A stretch of DNA of 64,000 nucleotides from Chloroflexota bacterium. GTDB taxonomy: Bacteria > Chloroflexota > Anaerolineae > UBA2200. Position numbers and translations under genes: made by a program. The stretch spans positions 62,001-126,000 of the forward strand of contig JAUWJD010000002.1 of NCBI GenBank assembly GCA_030607875.1, written 5' to 3'. Below, in pieces: positions 7,491 through 15,662 of this stretch. The notes beneath the pieces are model-generated. The model ran no database searches. It saw nothing but the letters and a program-made list of their open reading frames with translations, and was not told the origin of the DNA. Numbering within the stretch: the stretch's first letter is position 1; every line of letters begins with the position of its first letter.

Positions 7491-7656
7491 TACCGTATCT
7501 CCTCGTCATTGCATCGCTCGCTGGACGGCGTCGTTATGTCGTGCTTAGCGATCCAGTTGTACCCGCCGTAGAAGCAGCGCGTTGGCCGCTACAGTAATCG
7601 TGCTCGCCGTCAAGTAATCGATCCTATCCCCCCTTGCGAACGGATGTAATCGCCCA

Positions 7657-10131
7657 TCAGTTCTCATGTGCGGGACGGATGTCCGCCCGCCGTAACAGGT
7701 TAGCATTGGTCACCACAGTGACCGAAGAGATGGCCATGGCAGCCTCTGCTAACAACGGGTGCATCCAGCCAATGATCGCGAGAGGGAGCATCACCATGTT
7801 GTAGAAGAAAGCCCAGAACAGATTCTGCTTGATCTTGCGGAAGGTCTCCTGGCTGAGCTTCAACGCGCTCACCACGCCGGACAGCTCGCCACGCACCAGC
7901 GTCACGTCGCTGGCCTCGATCGCGATGTCCGTGCCTGTGCCGATAGCAATGCCCACGTTAGCCTGTTTCAGCGCTGGAGCGTCATTGATACCGTCGCCGA
8001 CCATAGCCACCAGACCAAACCGCTCCTGGAGCTTCTGAATCTCCGCCACCTTGCCGTCCGGCAACACTTCGGCCAGCACGTGGTCAATTCCCACCCGCCG
8101 GGCCATTACCTCGGCAGTGCGCCGGTTGTCGCCGGTAATCATCGCTGTCTGCAGACCCATCTCGTGGAGTTCGCCGATGGCTGCCACAGAGTCCTCCTTC
8201 AACGTATCCGCCACGGCCACCAGACCGGCTGCCGATGACCGGCCATCGTCTACCGTCACCACGTACATCACCGTCTTGGCTGCACTCTCCAGCGCCTCCG
8301 CCTGAGAGAGGAGCGGCGTGACATCTACCCCGCGTTCCTGCATCAGTCGCCGCGAACCAACCAGCACCTGCTGGCCGTTCACCGTAGCGACGACTCCCTT
8401 GCCCCGCAGCGCCTGGAACTCCTTAGGCTCAGCCAGAGCCAGGCCCTCGGCTTCTGCCCGTTCGACGATGGCCCGACCCAGAGGATGCTCGCTGCCCCAC
8501 TCAACCGATCCTGCCATCTGCAGCACGTCCTGCTCACCGAAGCCGCTGGCCCCTACTACCACGTCCGTCACTTCTGGTTTGCCCTTGGTGATCGTTCCCG
8601 TCTTATCAAAGACGATCACCTTGACATCCTTGAGCGTCTGGATGGCTTCTCCAGATCGAATCAGGATGCCGTTCGCGGCACCCATGCCACTGCCTACCAT
8701 CAAGGCTGTGGGAGTAGCCAGTCCCAGAGCGCAGGGGCAGGCGATGACCAGCACCGACACCGCCGAGACAACCGCCAGGGTCACAACGCTCAGATCGGGA
8801 TTCACCCAGGGCAAGAAGGTACCTGCCCGGACCAGTGGCTTCATCAGCCCTGGAACCAAGACCCAGGCCAGCACGGCTAGCACAGCGATGCTGATGACCA
8901 CCGGCACAAAGACCGAGGTCACCTTGTCAGCAAAGGCCTGGATCGGCACCTTCGAGCCCTGCGCTTCGTCTACCAGCCGGATCACCTGCGCCAGGAAGGT
9001 ATCCTTGCCAATGCGGGTCGCCTTCACCTTGAGCAGACCTTCCTGATTCACCGTTGCGCCAATGGCCTCATCGCCAGGCCCCTTGTTGACCGGCATGGAC
9101 TCGCCGGTGGCCATCGATTCGTCCACTGCACTTTCGCCTGCGATCACCACGCCATCGGTGGGGATCTTTTCTCCAGGGCGGACGATCATGATGTCATCAA
9201 TCACTACTCGCTCGATGGGCACTTCCACTTCGTCCCCATCCACCACAATCCGCGCTGTCTTGGCGCCGAGTTCCAACAGCTTGCGGATGGCCTGCGAGGC
9301 ACGGCCCTTAGCTGTCTCCTCCACGTAGCGGCCGGTGAGGTGAAAGGCCATGATCATTGCCGACACTCCGGCATAGTTGGCCACAGGGATGAAGAACGAG
9401 GCCGGGCCGCTGAGCAGCGAGACAGCAGTACCCAGTGTGATCAGCGTATCCATGTTGGCATAGCCACGGAGCGCCGCGCGGACACCGCTGCGATACGTGC
9501 GCCGGCCCACCCAGAACAGCACGGACAAGGCCAGCACGATCATCCCCAGGTTGAAAAGCAGCTCGTTGGGCCACATCACGCCAAAGAGCATCTCCGGCAG
9601 CATCCACAGCATCAGAGGCACGGTGAACGCCCAGGCCACGAGCATACGGAAGCGGGCCTCGGCCATCTTGCGTTCTGCTTCGTCCACCTCCTCCTTCTGC
9701 TCAGTTCCGTCGTCTGTCACCAGCACCTCGTAGCCAGCATCGGCCACAACCTTGTGGAAATCCTCCAGGCTGGCCAACCCAGGAACGTATTCCACGGTGG
9801 CCCGCTCCGTGGCCAGGTTAACGCTGGCTTCCAGAACCCCCTCCAGCCCCTTCAGCGCCTCCTCGACATGCCCCGCGCAAACGGCACAGGTCATTCCGCC
9901 AATGGGCAGGATCACCTTCTCTGTCCCTACCTCGTAGCCCGCGTCATGCACGGCAATGACCATGTCGCCGAGCTTGGTTTCCTCGGGAGCGAATGCCACC
10001 CTGGCCCTTTCCGTGGCCAGGTTCACATTGGCCTCGCTCACCCCTTCTATCTCTTTTAGAGCCTCTTCGACATGAGCTACACAGGAAGCGCAGGTCATGC
10101 CCCGAATAGGTAGAATCATCTGCTCCGACAT
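7657..10131 (-). CDS. copA: Copper-translocating P-type ATPase
   Basis: About 824 residues. Two N-terminal heavy-metal domains carry GMTCASC and GMTCAVC. Then come eight membrane helices, the actuator motif TGES, the intramembrane metal site [11 protein letters not shown] (CPC), the phosphorylation site DKTGT, the SEHPL nucleotide-site motif and [10 protein letters not shown]. This is a class IB Cu(+) exporter of the plasma membrane. I start it at ATG 10131 ([14 protein letters not shown]) with GAGGATACT just before; the frame stays open further upstream but lacks a better site. A perfect 8-bp palindrome lies just upstream. The YHS protein and cytochromes nearby fit metal homeostasis. Confidence 0.95.
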   Translation of the reverse strand: MSEQMILPIRGMTCASCVAHVEEALKEIEGVSEANVNLATERARVAFAPEETKLGDMVIAVHDAGYEVGTEKVILPIGGMTCAVCAGHVEEALKGLEGVLEASVNLATERATVEYVPGLASLEDFHKVVADAGYEVLVTDDGTEQKEEVDEAERKMAEARFRMLVAWAFTVPLMLWMLPEMLFGVMWPNELLFNLGMIVLALSVLFWVGRRTYRSGVRAALRGYANMDTLITLGTAVSLLSGPASFFIPVANYAGVSAMIMAFHLTGRYVEETAKGRASQAIRKLLELGAKTARIVVDGDEVEVPIERVVIDDIMIVRPGEKIPTDGVVIAGESAVDESMATGESMPVNKGPGDEAIGATVNQEGLLKVKATRIGKDTFLAQVIRLVDEAQGSKVPIQAFADKVTSVFVPVVISIAVLAVLAWVLVPGLMKPLVRAGTFLPWVNPDLSVVTLAVVSAVSVLVIACPCALGLATPTALMVGSGMGAANGILIRSGEAIQTLKDVKVIVFDKTGTITKGKPEVTDVVVGASGFGEQDVLQMAGSVEWGSEHPLGRAIVERAEAEGLALAEPKEFQALRGKGVVATVNGQQVLVGSRRLMQERGVDVTPLLSQAEALESAAKTVMYVVTVDDGRSSAAGLVAVADTLKEDSVAAIGELHEMGLQTAMITGDNRRTAEVMARRVGIDHVLAEVLPDGKVAEIQKLQERFGLVAMVGDGINDAPALKQANVGIAIGTGTDIAIEASDVTLVRGELSGVVSALKLSQETFRKIKQNLFWAFFYNMVMLPLAIIGWMHPLLAEAAMAISSVTVVTNANLLRRADIRPAHEN

Positions 10132-10148
10132 AGTATCCTCACTTTCTC

Positions 10149-10167
10149 GGCATAGGCTTCCTATGCC
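10149..10167. promoter_or_regulatory. Palindrome upstream of copA
   Basis: GGCATAGG-CTT-CCTATGCC is a perfect 8-bp inverted repeat with a 3-bp centre, ending 18 bp upstream of the copA start codon. It may be an operator for a copper sensor or a leader hairpin. No regulator gene is adjacent. The remaining 230 bp up to the DsrE2 gene show no other gene. Confidence 0.4.
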
Positions 10168-10399
10168 CTCTCCAAAAGCCACGCCAAAAACACTTCCAGC
10201 GCAGAAGTTTCACCTCAGTGTACCACAGCGGTTCGCCCCGATCTAGCGCCAGAAGCTCATCCTGCGATAGGCAAAACAGCCTGCGCGCCTGCCGCGTGCA
10301 TGCGATGTCCCGTTGGCCTAGAGCTCTCCCAGGATATCCGCCAAGGCTACCCAGGGAAATGACAGTCCCGCTTGCTCGTTCGGCCTTACACTCCGTGTC

Positions 10400-10861
10400 C
10401 TATATGAACAGGTTTGCCGTCGAGCCTCGTGCCTCTTGGATAAAAGTGCCCACGCCGCAGTACTCTCCGATCAAGTCCTCGCGCAAGTCTTCTTTGCGGA
10501 TGCCCATGATCTCCATCGTCATGTCACAGGCCATCACCTTCCCACCCAACTCTACAAAATCGGACATCATCCTTTCCAGTGAAGCGACATTGGCCTTCTT
10601 CATGCGCTGGTTGATCATCCACTTGCCCACACCCAGCATGTGCATCTTGGAAAGGGGGCCCTTGTCCAGGCCGGCCGGGGGCATGGCCCACGAAGCGTCC
10701 TTCCTCAGCCGCTGCAAGCCCCAGAAGGTGAAGAAAATCGAAGCCTCCATGCCCATCGCCAGCGCCCCGTTTGCGATGATCAACGCACTGTACAGCTTGT
10801 CCATGTCGCCGCTGTGCAGCACTATGGTCAGGCGCTCCACCTTGCGCTCCTCCGCGTCCAT
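10400..10861 (-). CDS. DsrE/DsrF/DrsH-like protein (DsrE2 family)
   Basis: A 153-residue protein with ERLTIVLHSGDMDKLYSALIIANGALAMGMEASIFFTFWGLQ at the start and a single conserved-type Cys in GGKVMACDMTMEIMGI near residue 110. DsrE2-type proteins are cytoplasmic or membrane-associated sulfur carriers that work with rhodaneses and TusA, binding persulfide on that Cys. The rhodanese gene lies just upstream and two TusA-like genes lie further up the same strand, which fits a sulfur-trafficking set. AGGAGGCAGGA precedes the ATG. Confidence 0.9.
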   Translation of the reverse strand: MDAEERKVERLTIVLHSGDMDKLYSALIIANGALAMGMEASIFFTFWGLQRLRKDASWAMPPAGLDKGPLSKMHMLGVGKWMINQRMKKANVASLERMMSDFVELGGKVMACDMTMEIMGIRKEDLREDLIGEYCGVGTFIQEARGSTANLFI

Positions 10862-10929
10862 TCCTGCCTCCTATGTATCCGCACAAGTTTCCTACTCCAA
10901 ACGGATAGGCTTCTCTGTCTGTTCACACC

Positions 10930-11325
10930 CTAGTCGCCTTCCACGGGATAGCCGGCATCCTCCCAGGCATCCAGCCCGCCCAAGAGGGCCTTGGCCTTGG
11001 TGAACCCGTGCTCATATAGCGTCAGCGCCGCACGGGCGCTGGTCCCTTCCCTGGGTCAGGTTCAGTAGAAGACGATCTCCCCTCCCCTCGGCAGCTGGTC
11101 GTACCGGTCCTCCACTTCCTCCGGAGGCATGGAAAGAGCGCCCGCGATGTGGCTCTCTTCAAACGCTTCGCGGCTGCGGGCATCGACAACAACCACATCC
11201 TCGCCAGCATCCAACCGAGCCTTCAGCTCCTGGGGGCCGATGCGCGGCACCTCCTGGACCGTACTGGGGACGCGATTCTGGCAGCTCACCAGCAGAAGCA
11301 CGGCCACCAGTATGCTGCTGGTCAT
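10930..11325 (-). CDS. Rhodanese lipoprotein, probable selenoprotein with U-x-U
   Basis: One frame from ATG 11325 (GGAGAGGAGA before it) to TAG 10930 encodes a 131-residue single-domain rhodanese with two in-frame TGA codons. Residues 1-15 are a lipoprotein signal ending LLVSC. The body reads VPRIGPQELKARLDAGEDVVVVDARSREAFEESHIAGAL, then GGEIVFY-U88-T-U90-PREGTSARAAL and a normal C-terminal end (HGFTKAKALLGGLDAWEDAGYP). Related rhodaneses have YCxCP at this site, so both UGAs replace cysteine. A 7-bp perfect stem with a 5-nt loop follows. Coding similarity continues unbroken after the UGAs. The alternative is a double nonsense mutation. It would act outside the membrane on sulfur or selenium species. 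Confidence 0.8.
11023..11041 (-). promoter_or_regulatory. SECIS-like hairpin in the rhodanese mRNA
   Basis: In the mRNA sense CAGCGCC pairs perfectly with GGCGCUG around the loop CGUGC. The loop begins 21 nt after the second UGA and 27 nt after the first, inside the spacing allowed for bacterial SECIS elements, and has G in the first two loop positions. One hairpin would have to serve both UGAs. Confidence 0.65.
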
Positions 11326-11394
11326 TCTCCTCTCCAAGTCAGATGTCACAAACCCTCCTTCCCGTGGGGAAGCAGTTCCCAATGCCATTCTGAC

Positions 11395-12153
11395 CTACTT
11401 GTGCGCCTTTGCCTGGACGCTGGTGATCCTGCCTGGCAGCCTCTCGTCCATGCCTGGTTCACCATAGGAGTGCTGAGCAGCAATGGTCACCTCTCTGAAC
11501 CCTGCCTGCTTGATTGTATCCAGGTATTCCTGCCTCTCCAGTGCCCCGGCAATGCATCCCGCCCAAGCCTCAAAACTGCGCCGCACGTCCTCGGGAAGCT
11601 CTCCTTCGGTGACCAGATCAGAGATCATTATCCTGCCACCTGGTTTCAGAACCCGGTACGCCTCTCTAAAGGTAGCCAGCTTATCGGGTGAGAGATTGAT
11701 GACACAGTTGCTGATAATGACGTCCACGGACTCGTCATCCAGGGGCAGGTTCTCAATCTCGCCCATTCTGAACTCCACGTTGTGGTAGCCACGGCGGCTA
11801 GCAATGCGCTGAGCCTTTTCCACCATTTCGGCGGTCATGTCCACGCCAATCACGCGTCCGCTTTCCCCCACCCTCTGGGCGGCAAGGAATACGTCCACCC
11901 CTGGGCCGGAACCGAGATCCAGCACGACCTCCCCCTCCTTCAACTCGGCCAGGGCGGCTGGATTGCCGCACCCAAGTCCCATCAAAGCCTCGCTTGGAAC
12001 GCTCCCCAGTTCCTGTTCTGAGTACCCGACAGCCCCGGCCTGAGCCTGCAAGTCAGGCCCGCAGGAAGGACAAGAACAGCAGGAGCTACCTTGAGTGGCG
12101 AGTTCGCCATAGCGCTTCTTCACGAATTCCTTGATCTCGTCTTCGCGTTGCAT
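11395..12153 (-). CDS. arsM: Arsenite methyltransferase
   Basis: A 252-residue SAM-dependent methyltransferase: EVVLDLGSGPGVDVFLAAQRVG is motif I and VIGVDMTAEMVEKA follows. The ArsM-type cysteines are present in GLGCGNPAAL, ISNCVINLSPDK and EAWAGCIAGAL, with an extra Cys cluster SSCCSCPSC near the N-terminus. ArsM adds methyl groups to trivalent arsenic in the cytoplasm. GGGAGGTGTACG precedes the ATG. It sits between two probable selenoprotein lipoprotein genes, so the operon may deal with arsenic or selenium/sulfur redox stress. Confidence 0.92.
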   Translation of the reverse strand: MQREDEIKEFVKKRYGELATQGSSCCSCPSCGPDLQAQAGAVGYSEQELGSVPSEALMGLGCGNPAALAELKEGEVVLDLGSGPGVDVFLAAQRVGESGRVIGVDMTAEMVEKAQRIASRRGYHNVEFRMGEIENLPLDDESVDVIISNCVINLSPDKLATFREAYRVLKPGGRIMISDLVTEGELPEDVRRSFEAWAGCIAGALERQEYLDTIKQAGFREVTIAAQHSYGEPGMDERLPGRITSVQAKAHK

Positions 12154-12178
12154 CGTACACCTCCCTTGCGGTCACCAA

Positions 12179-12715
12179 CTACAGGATTTGATCCAGGTAC
12201 CTTGCGATACTGGATTCGCTCAATGGTCCGATGTGCTGGACACGAATCACCCCTTCGCGATCGATGAAGAAGCTCGCGGGGATGCCCCGCACACCATACT
12301 TTCTGGCCACAGCGGCATTTTGATCCAACAGAATCGGAAACGTCAGTTTTCGCTCCTGCGCAAAGGCCTGCAAGGGTCCTTGCTCTTCGCCAATGTCCAC
12401 AGACAAGACGATAAAACCCTGACCCCTGTATTGTTCGTAAGCTTGTTGCAGAGCGGACCGCTCGCTGCGACAGTATGGTCACCAGGTAGCCCAGAAATTG
12501 AGCAGCACCGCTTTGCCGCGTTGTTCACTCAGTGTCCACTCTTCACCACTCAGGTCGCTCAGCGTCAAGTCCGGGGCGTACGCTCCCTGGACTGGCGCGA
12601 CAGGCAAATCAGGCGTCCCTGATGCACTTCGCTCTGCAGTTGTCTGGCACCCAGACACCATCATCAGCAGCACTGCCAGGATAGCCATCGGCAGCCAGCG
12701 CAGAGTTCGAATCAT
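12179..12715 (-). CDS. TlpA-like thioredoxin lipoprotein, probable selenoprotein (UPYC)
   Basis: From ATG 12715 to the stop at 12179 is one 178-residue frame with a single in-frame TGA (12481-12479, residue 79). Residues 1-23 are a lipoprotein signal ending VSGC. The core is YAPDLTLSDLSGEEWTLSEQRGK, then AVLLNFWATW-U79-PYC-RSE, where TlpA/ResA proteins have WxxWCxxC. After the UGA the thioredoxin fold continues normally (GFIVLSVDIGEE, FPILLDQNAAVARKYGVRGIPASFFIDREG with cis-Pro). A hairpin with loop GGUCC lies 19 nt after the UGA. The start overlaps the previous stop (ATGA), indicating translational coupling. Expected role: extracytoplasmic disulfide/selenenyl reductase fed by CcdA. Confidence 0.88.
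12448..12468 (-). promoter_or_regulatory. SECIS-like hairpin in the TlpA-like mRNA
   Basis: GCA pairs with UGC, then a 2-nt bulge (GC), then GAGC pairs with GCUC around the loop GGUCC. The loop starts after 19 nt from the UGA. The E. coli fdhF SECIS has a bulged stem and a GGUCU loop at nearly the same distance. Confidence 0.7.
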
Positions 12716-13347
12716 AGTTTTAGCTCTCCCATCCCCCCACAGCCACCCTCCACAAATGGCAGTTCGCATTCCCCAGCATAGCAGGGATTCTCATGCGATA
12801 GGCCATACCTGGCCGGATTAATACCCCTGCTCTTGAGCTCCTCAATGACATAGTAGTCGCTGTGAATGAAGCGCAGCCACTGCAGTGCAGATTCCCTCAC
12901 CTGCTCCACGCCATAGTTCTTCTCCACGACGAGATACTTCGATAGACCCCACACCGACCGTGCGAGATTGCAGGTGCATCAGCAGCGGTACATCGAGTTA
13001 TCATCACAACAGGGTGCCTTCAGCGGCTGCAGGGCATCGCGTCTGATGCTCTCTTGTTCAGATGTCAACGTGATTGTGTTGTAGTAGTCAATCAGTCGTT
13101 GTGTGTTGTCGAGAGCTAGAGGAATGCCATAGGGTGTCGGATCACCCTCGTTCGGTATGATTTCCGCCGCTATTTCCTCGGGCGTCTTCACGTCGGGCTG
13201 CGGTGGTTGGGTCACACCACAACCTACCACGACGAGAAGGGCAAGTACCAGCAGCGGTATCGCCACGTACAGACGTTTCTTCCACCGCGGCTCTCTCGAA
13301 GTACGCTCTCCGTCTTTGCTTCCTCTCCGTTGTTTCCTGCTTGACAT
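12712..13347 (-). CDS. Cys-rich lipoprotein, probable selenoprotein (C-U-C-x-C)
   Basis: One frame of 211 residues from ATG 13347 (AAAGGAGGAATCTGGT before it) with an in-frame TGA at 12981-12979 (residue 123). A lipoprotein signal ends VVVGC (Cys43). The centre reads APCCDDNSMYRC-U123-CTCNLARSVWGLSKYLVVEKNYGVEQVRESALQWLRFIHSDYYV, then CYAGECELPFVEGGCGGMGEL. The frame is clearly coding on both sides of the UGA, which sits inside a run of cysteines. A 7-bp hairpin with loop GGUCG lies 19 nt after it. I do not know a named family; it looks like a soft-metal or redox protein. Its stop overlaps the start of the TlpA-like gene. Confidence 0.8.
12948..12966 (-). promoter_or_regulatory. SECIS-like hairpin in the Cys-rich lipoprotein mRNA
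   Basis: CUCGCAC pairs with GUGUGGG (seven pairs, two G-U) around the loop GGUCG. The loop starts after 19 nt from the UGA, the same spacing and nearly the same loop as in the TlpA-like gene next to it. Confidence 0.7.
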
Positions 13348-13416
13348 ACCAGATTCCTCCTTTGGAGTTATTGGCGCGGCTCGGTCGACACGCCGTTTCT
13401 ATGATAAACTGCTTTC

Positions 13417-14142
13417 TCACAGAAGTGGGCCAAAGTAACGTGATAGATAGGCACTGATCATCGAAAGTGCATCGGTGAAAATGAGAACACCCATCACCAC
13501 CAGCAGTATCCCACTCAAGACCGATACTGCGCGTCCGTGGCGTTTCAGACGCCTGAGCAGGCCGCTGCTCCAGGCCAGTGATGTGCCAGCCAGCAGGAAA
13601 GGCAGCCCCAATCCCAACGAATAGACAAACAATAACAGCGCTCCTCGCCCCACCGTGCCACTCGTGCCGGCCAGCAACAGAATGCCCGACAAGACAGGGC
13701 CCACGCACGGCGTCCAGGCAGCAGCAAAAATAGCTCCCACCAGAAATGACGATGCAATTCCCCACCGCCCGGCCGGATCCGCCCCCAACCGCAGCTCTCG
13801 GTACAGGAAGGGTATCTTCAGCAGGCCAATCGTGTGCAGGCCAAAGACAATCAAGATGATGCCCCCGATCTTCTCGAGAACAGGCAACAGACCGTAGAGC
13901 AGATATCCGACTAGGCCTATCGAAGCACCGAGAACGGTGAAAACGATCGAGAACCCCAGCACAAAGCTCAAGGCGTGCGAGAAAGTAGACCGGCGTTGAG
14001 CAACTGTCGCACCCTGCGGATTGATCGCCCTACCGGTCAGGTGGCTCAGATAGACAGGCACCAGCGGCAGCACACACGGCGAGAGAAACGAGAGCACACC
14101 GGCGCCAAAGGCCAAGAACAGCGAGATATTCAAGGTTTCCAC
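13417..14142 (-). CDS. ccdA: CcdA-type membrane thiol-disulfide transporter
   Basis: About 241 residues with six membrane helices and the two CcdA/DsbD cysteine motifs: SFLSPCVLPLVPVYLSHLTG near the N-terminus and AAAWTPCVGPVLSGILLLA in the middle. CcdA moves reducing equivalents from cytoplasmic thioredoxin to extracytoplasmic thioredoxin-like proteins. The GTG at 14142 has AGGAGG 11 nt upstream; an in-frame GTG at 14154 lies too close to that site. The next genes encode lipoproteins with a UPYC thioredoxin site and other Cys/Sec sites, which are the natural acceptors. Confidence 0.93.
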   Translation of the reverse strand: METLNISLFLAFGAGVLSFLSPCVLPLVPVYLSHLTGRAINPQGATVAQRRSTFSHALSFVLGFSIVFTVLGASIGLVGYLLYGLLPVLEKIGGIILIVFGLHTIGLLKIPFLYRELRLGADPAGRWGIASSFLVGAIFAAAWTPCVGPVLSGILLLAGTSGTVGRGALLLFVYSLGLGLPFLLAGTSLAWSSGLLRRLKRHGRAVSVLSGILLVVMGVLIFTDALSMISAYLSRYFGPLL

Positions 14143-14144
14143 TG

Positions 14145-14303
14145 TCAGCCACACCTCCTGAAGTTACCTTCGAGGAAAGTCATTCCGGGTAGACGTTGTT
14201 CAAACTCTACCAGTAGCTCGGCGTGCTTCCCTTCTGCAACATTCACGTGCTCCGTCGGATCGAGTATGGCATCGTCACAAGAGCAGCCCCTGGCTGGCAA
14301 CAC
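14145..14303 (-). CDS. Small Cys-containing protein, unknown
   Basis: A 52-codon frame from GTG 14303 to TGA 14145, ending 2 nt before the ccdA start codon. It reads GCSCDDAILDPTEHVNVAEG, then KHAELLVEFEQRLPGMTFLEGNFRRCG. The composition is protein-like and the C-S-C-D-D element plus a terminal Cys suggests metal or thiol binding. The ccdA ribosome-binding site is inside its last codons, so translation may be coupled. It could instead be the C-terminal remnant of a longer gene; no family recognised. Confidence 0.45.
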   Translation of the reverse strand: MLPARGCSCDDAILDPTEHVNVAEGKHAELLVEFEQRLPGMTFLEGNFRRCG

Positions 14304-14411
14304 TCATCCGCTGGGTGATCCACCCGGTCGGCAAGATGGCTATCAAGCTGGGAAAGCCCACGGGAGCAGACGGGGGCGTGCACAGCACCACGGTCATGCT
14401 CTCCATCATCC

Positions 14412-14693
14412 TCAACGCCAAATGTAGATCCTCCAGTCAGTATCCGAGCCCTCAACGTTCAGCAACTCGACCTTGAGCGCCTCGACCGCCATGGGGATTT
14501 CCTTTTTCGAGGCGGGGTGCGTGCCCACCACCTCGACGATGTCGCCCGGTGAGGCTCGGCGCAACGCCTTTCGCACCTCCACCAGCGGAACAGGACAGGT
14601 CTCGCCCCGGCAGTCCACCATGATGTGCGCCCTAGTCACAGGGCATGTCGCTTCCCGGGTGTCTACTGTGACCTCCCCCCCACGCTCCTCCAC
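14412..14693 (-). CDS. TusA-family sulfur carrier, copy 1
   Basis: About 93 residues. The core CRGETCPVPLVEVRKALRRASPGDIVEVVGTHPASKKEIPMAVEA is the TusA/SirA fold with the CPxP persulfide-carrying cysteine. An N-terminal element DTREATCPVTRAHIMVD resembles a shortened copy of the same motif. The apparent start is GTG 14693, inside the end of the FTR1 gene. A second copy (15663-15932) is about 85 percent identical and lies in the same orientation on the other side of FTR1. It is expected to pass sulfur in the cytoplasm, with DsrE2 and the cysteine desulfurase as likely partners. Confidence 0.88.
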   Translation of the reverse strand: MEERGGEVTVDTREATCPVTRAHIMVDCRGETCPVPLVEVRKALRRASPGDIVEVVGTHPASKKEIPMAVEALKVELLNVEGSDTDWRIYIWR

Positions 14694-15490
14694 ACAACCA
14701 CTACAGCTAACAGGTACGCAGCATGGCTAAGCACTTCCAGCAGCGACGGATTCCCGTCAAAGCCAAACAAGCTCTTGAGCATGCTCCCAATGTAACCCTT
14801 CTCGTGTAGCAGCGCATAGCGGCCGTCTGCACTCACCGGCGGGTTGATATCCCAAATGTGTTCGATCGCCGTCGGAAGGACACGTGCCTCCTGCAATTCG
14901 TGAATTCCCTGCGCCACTAACCCAGCAGCGAAGAGAATCAGCAGCACGCTGGTAACATTGAAGAAGGTCCTGATGTTCACCTTCCGCGAACTGACGAACA
15001 TCACATAACCAATCAGGACCGCTGCTGCGATCCCGATGAGTGCGCCCAGCAAGCTATTTTCATTGGCAGTGACACTTGCCGCGCTGAGGAAAATCACCGT
15101 CTCTATCCCCTCCCTTAGCACAGCGATAAAGACCAGTGAGAACAGGCCGAATCGGTGCGCCTCTGCAACCTCCGCAGCCACTCTACTCTCCAGTTCCCTG
15201 GAGATGTTCTGTTGCTTCAGCATCCACAGGATCATTGTGGTAAGAAGCAATGCACCGGCCAGCATGGTAACCCCTTCGAACACCTCCTCGGCTCTGCCGG
15301 TGAAACCACCTGTCACTTGGGTGAACAGCACGGCACCCACAATGCTGGCCAAGATGCCGGCAAGAATGCCTGCGTAGAGCACGCCTTTGTACTTCATCTG
15401 CCTGGTTCTGGAGAGGTAGCTCAACACGATTCCAACCACCAGGGCTGCTTCTAGTGTCTCCCTAAATGTGATAATGAGACTTGGTATCAT
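14663..15490 (-). CDS. FTR1-family iron permease
   Basis: A 275-residue protein with seven membrane helices. Two REXXE-type motifs needed for iron transport are present: RETLEAALVVG near the N-terminus and REGIETVIFLSA near the middle. FTR1/EfeU proteins import iron, usually with a ferroxidase or cytochrome partner outside. Neither EfeO nor EfeB is adjacent, but cytochrome lipoproteins and Fe-S assembly genes are nearby. GGGGTAAGA precedes the ATG. The C-terminal codons overlap the TusA copy 1 start, and the gene is bracketed by two TusA copies. Confidence 0.92.
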   Translation of the reverse strand: MIPSLIITFRETLEAALVVGIVLSYLSRTRQMKYKGVLYAGILAGILASIVGAVLFTQVTGGFTGRAEEVFEGVTMLAGALLLTTMILWMLKQQNISRELESRVAAEVAEAHRFGLFSLVFIAVLREGIETVIFLSAASVTANENSLLGALIGIAAAVLIGYVMFVSSRKVNIRTFFNVTSVLLILFAAGLVAQGIHELQEARVLPTAIEHIWDINPPVSADGRYALLHEKGYIGSMLKSLFGFDGNPSLLEVLSHAAYLLAVVVVWRSVGGRSQ

Positions 15491-15662
15491 TCTTACCCCT
15501 GATTTGCACCTAGGTTCCAGTCATCTTCGAACCTTTCCAGCCCCTCCCTAGTATCGGTCCACCGGGAAGTCCTTCCACGCCGCAGTAGCCAAGCTGGCAC
15601 AGCGAACACCCATGCCAGCAACGCGCCGTGGCGTGGACGAAACGCTAGTCATATCGTTGTCC

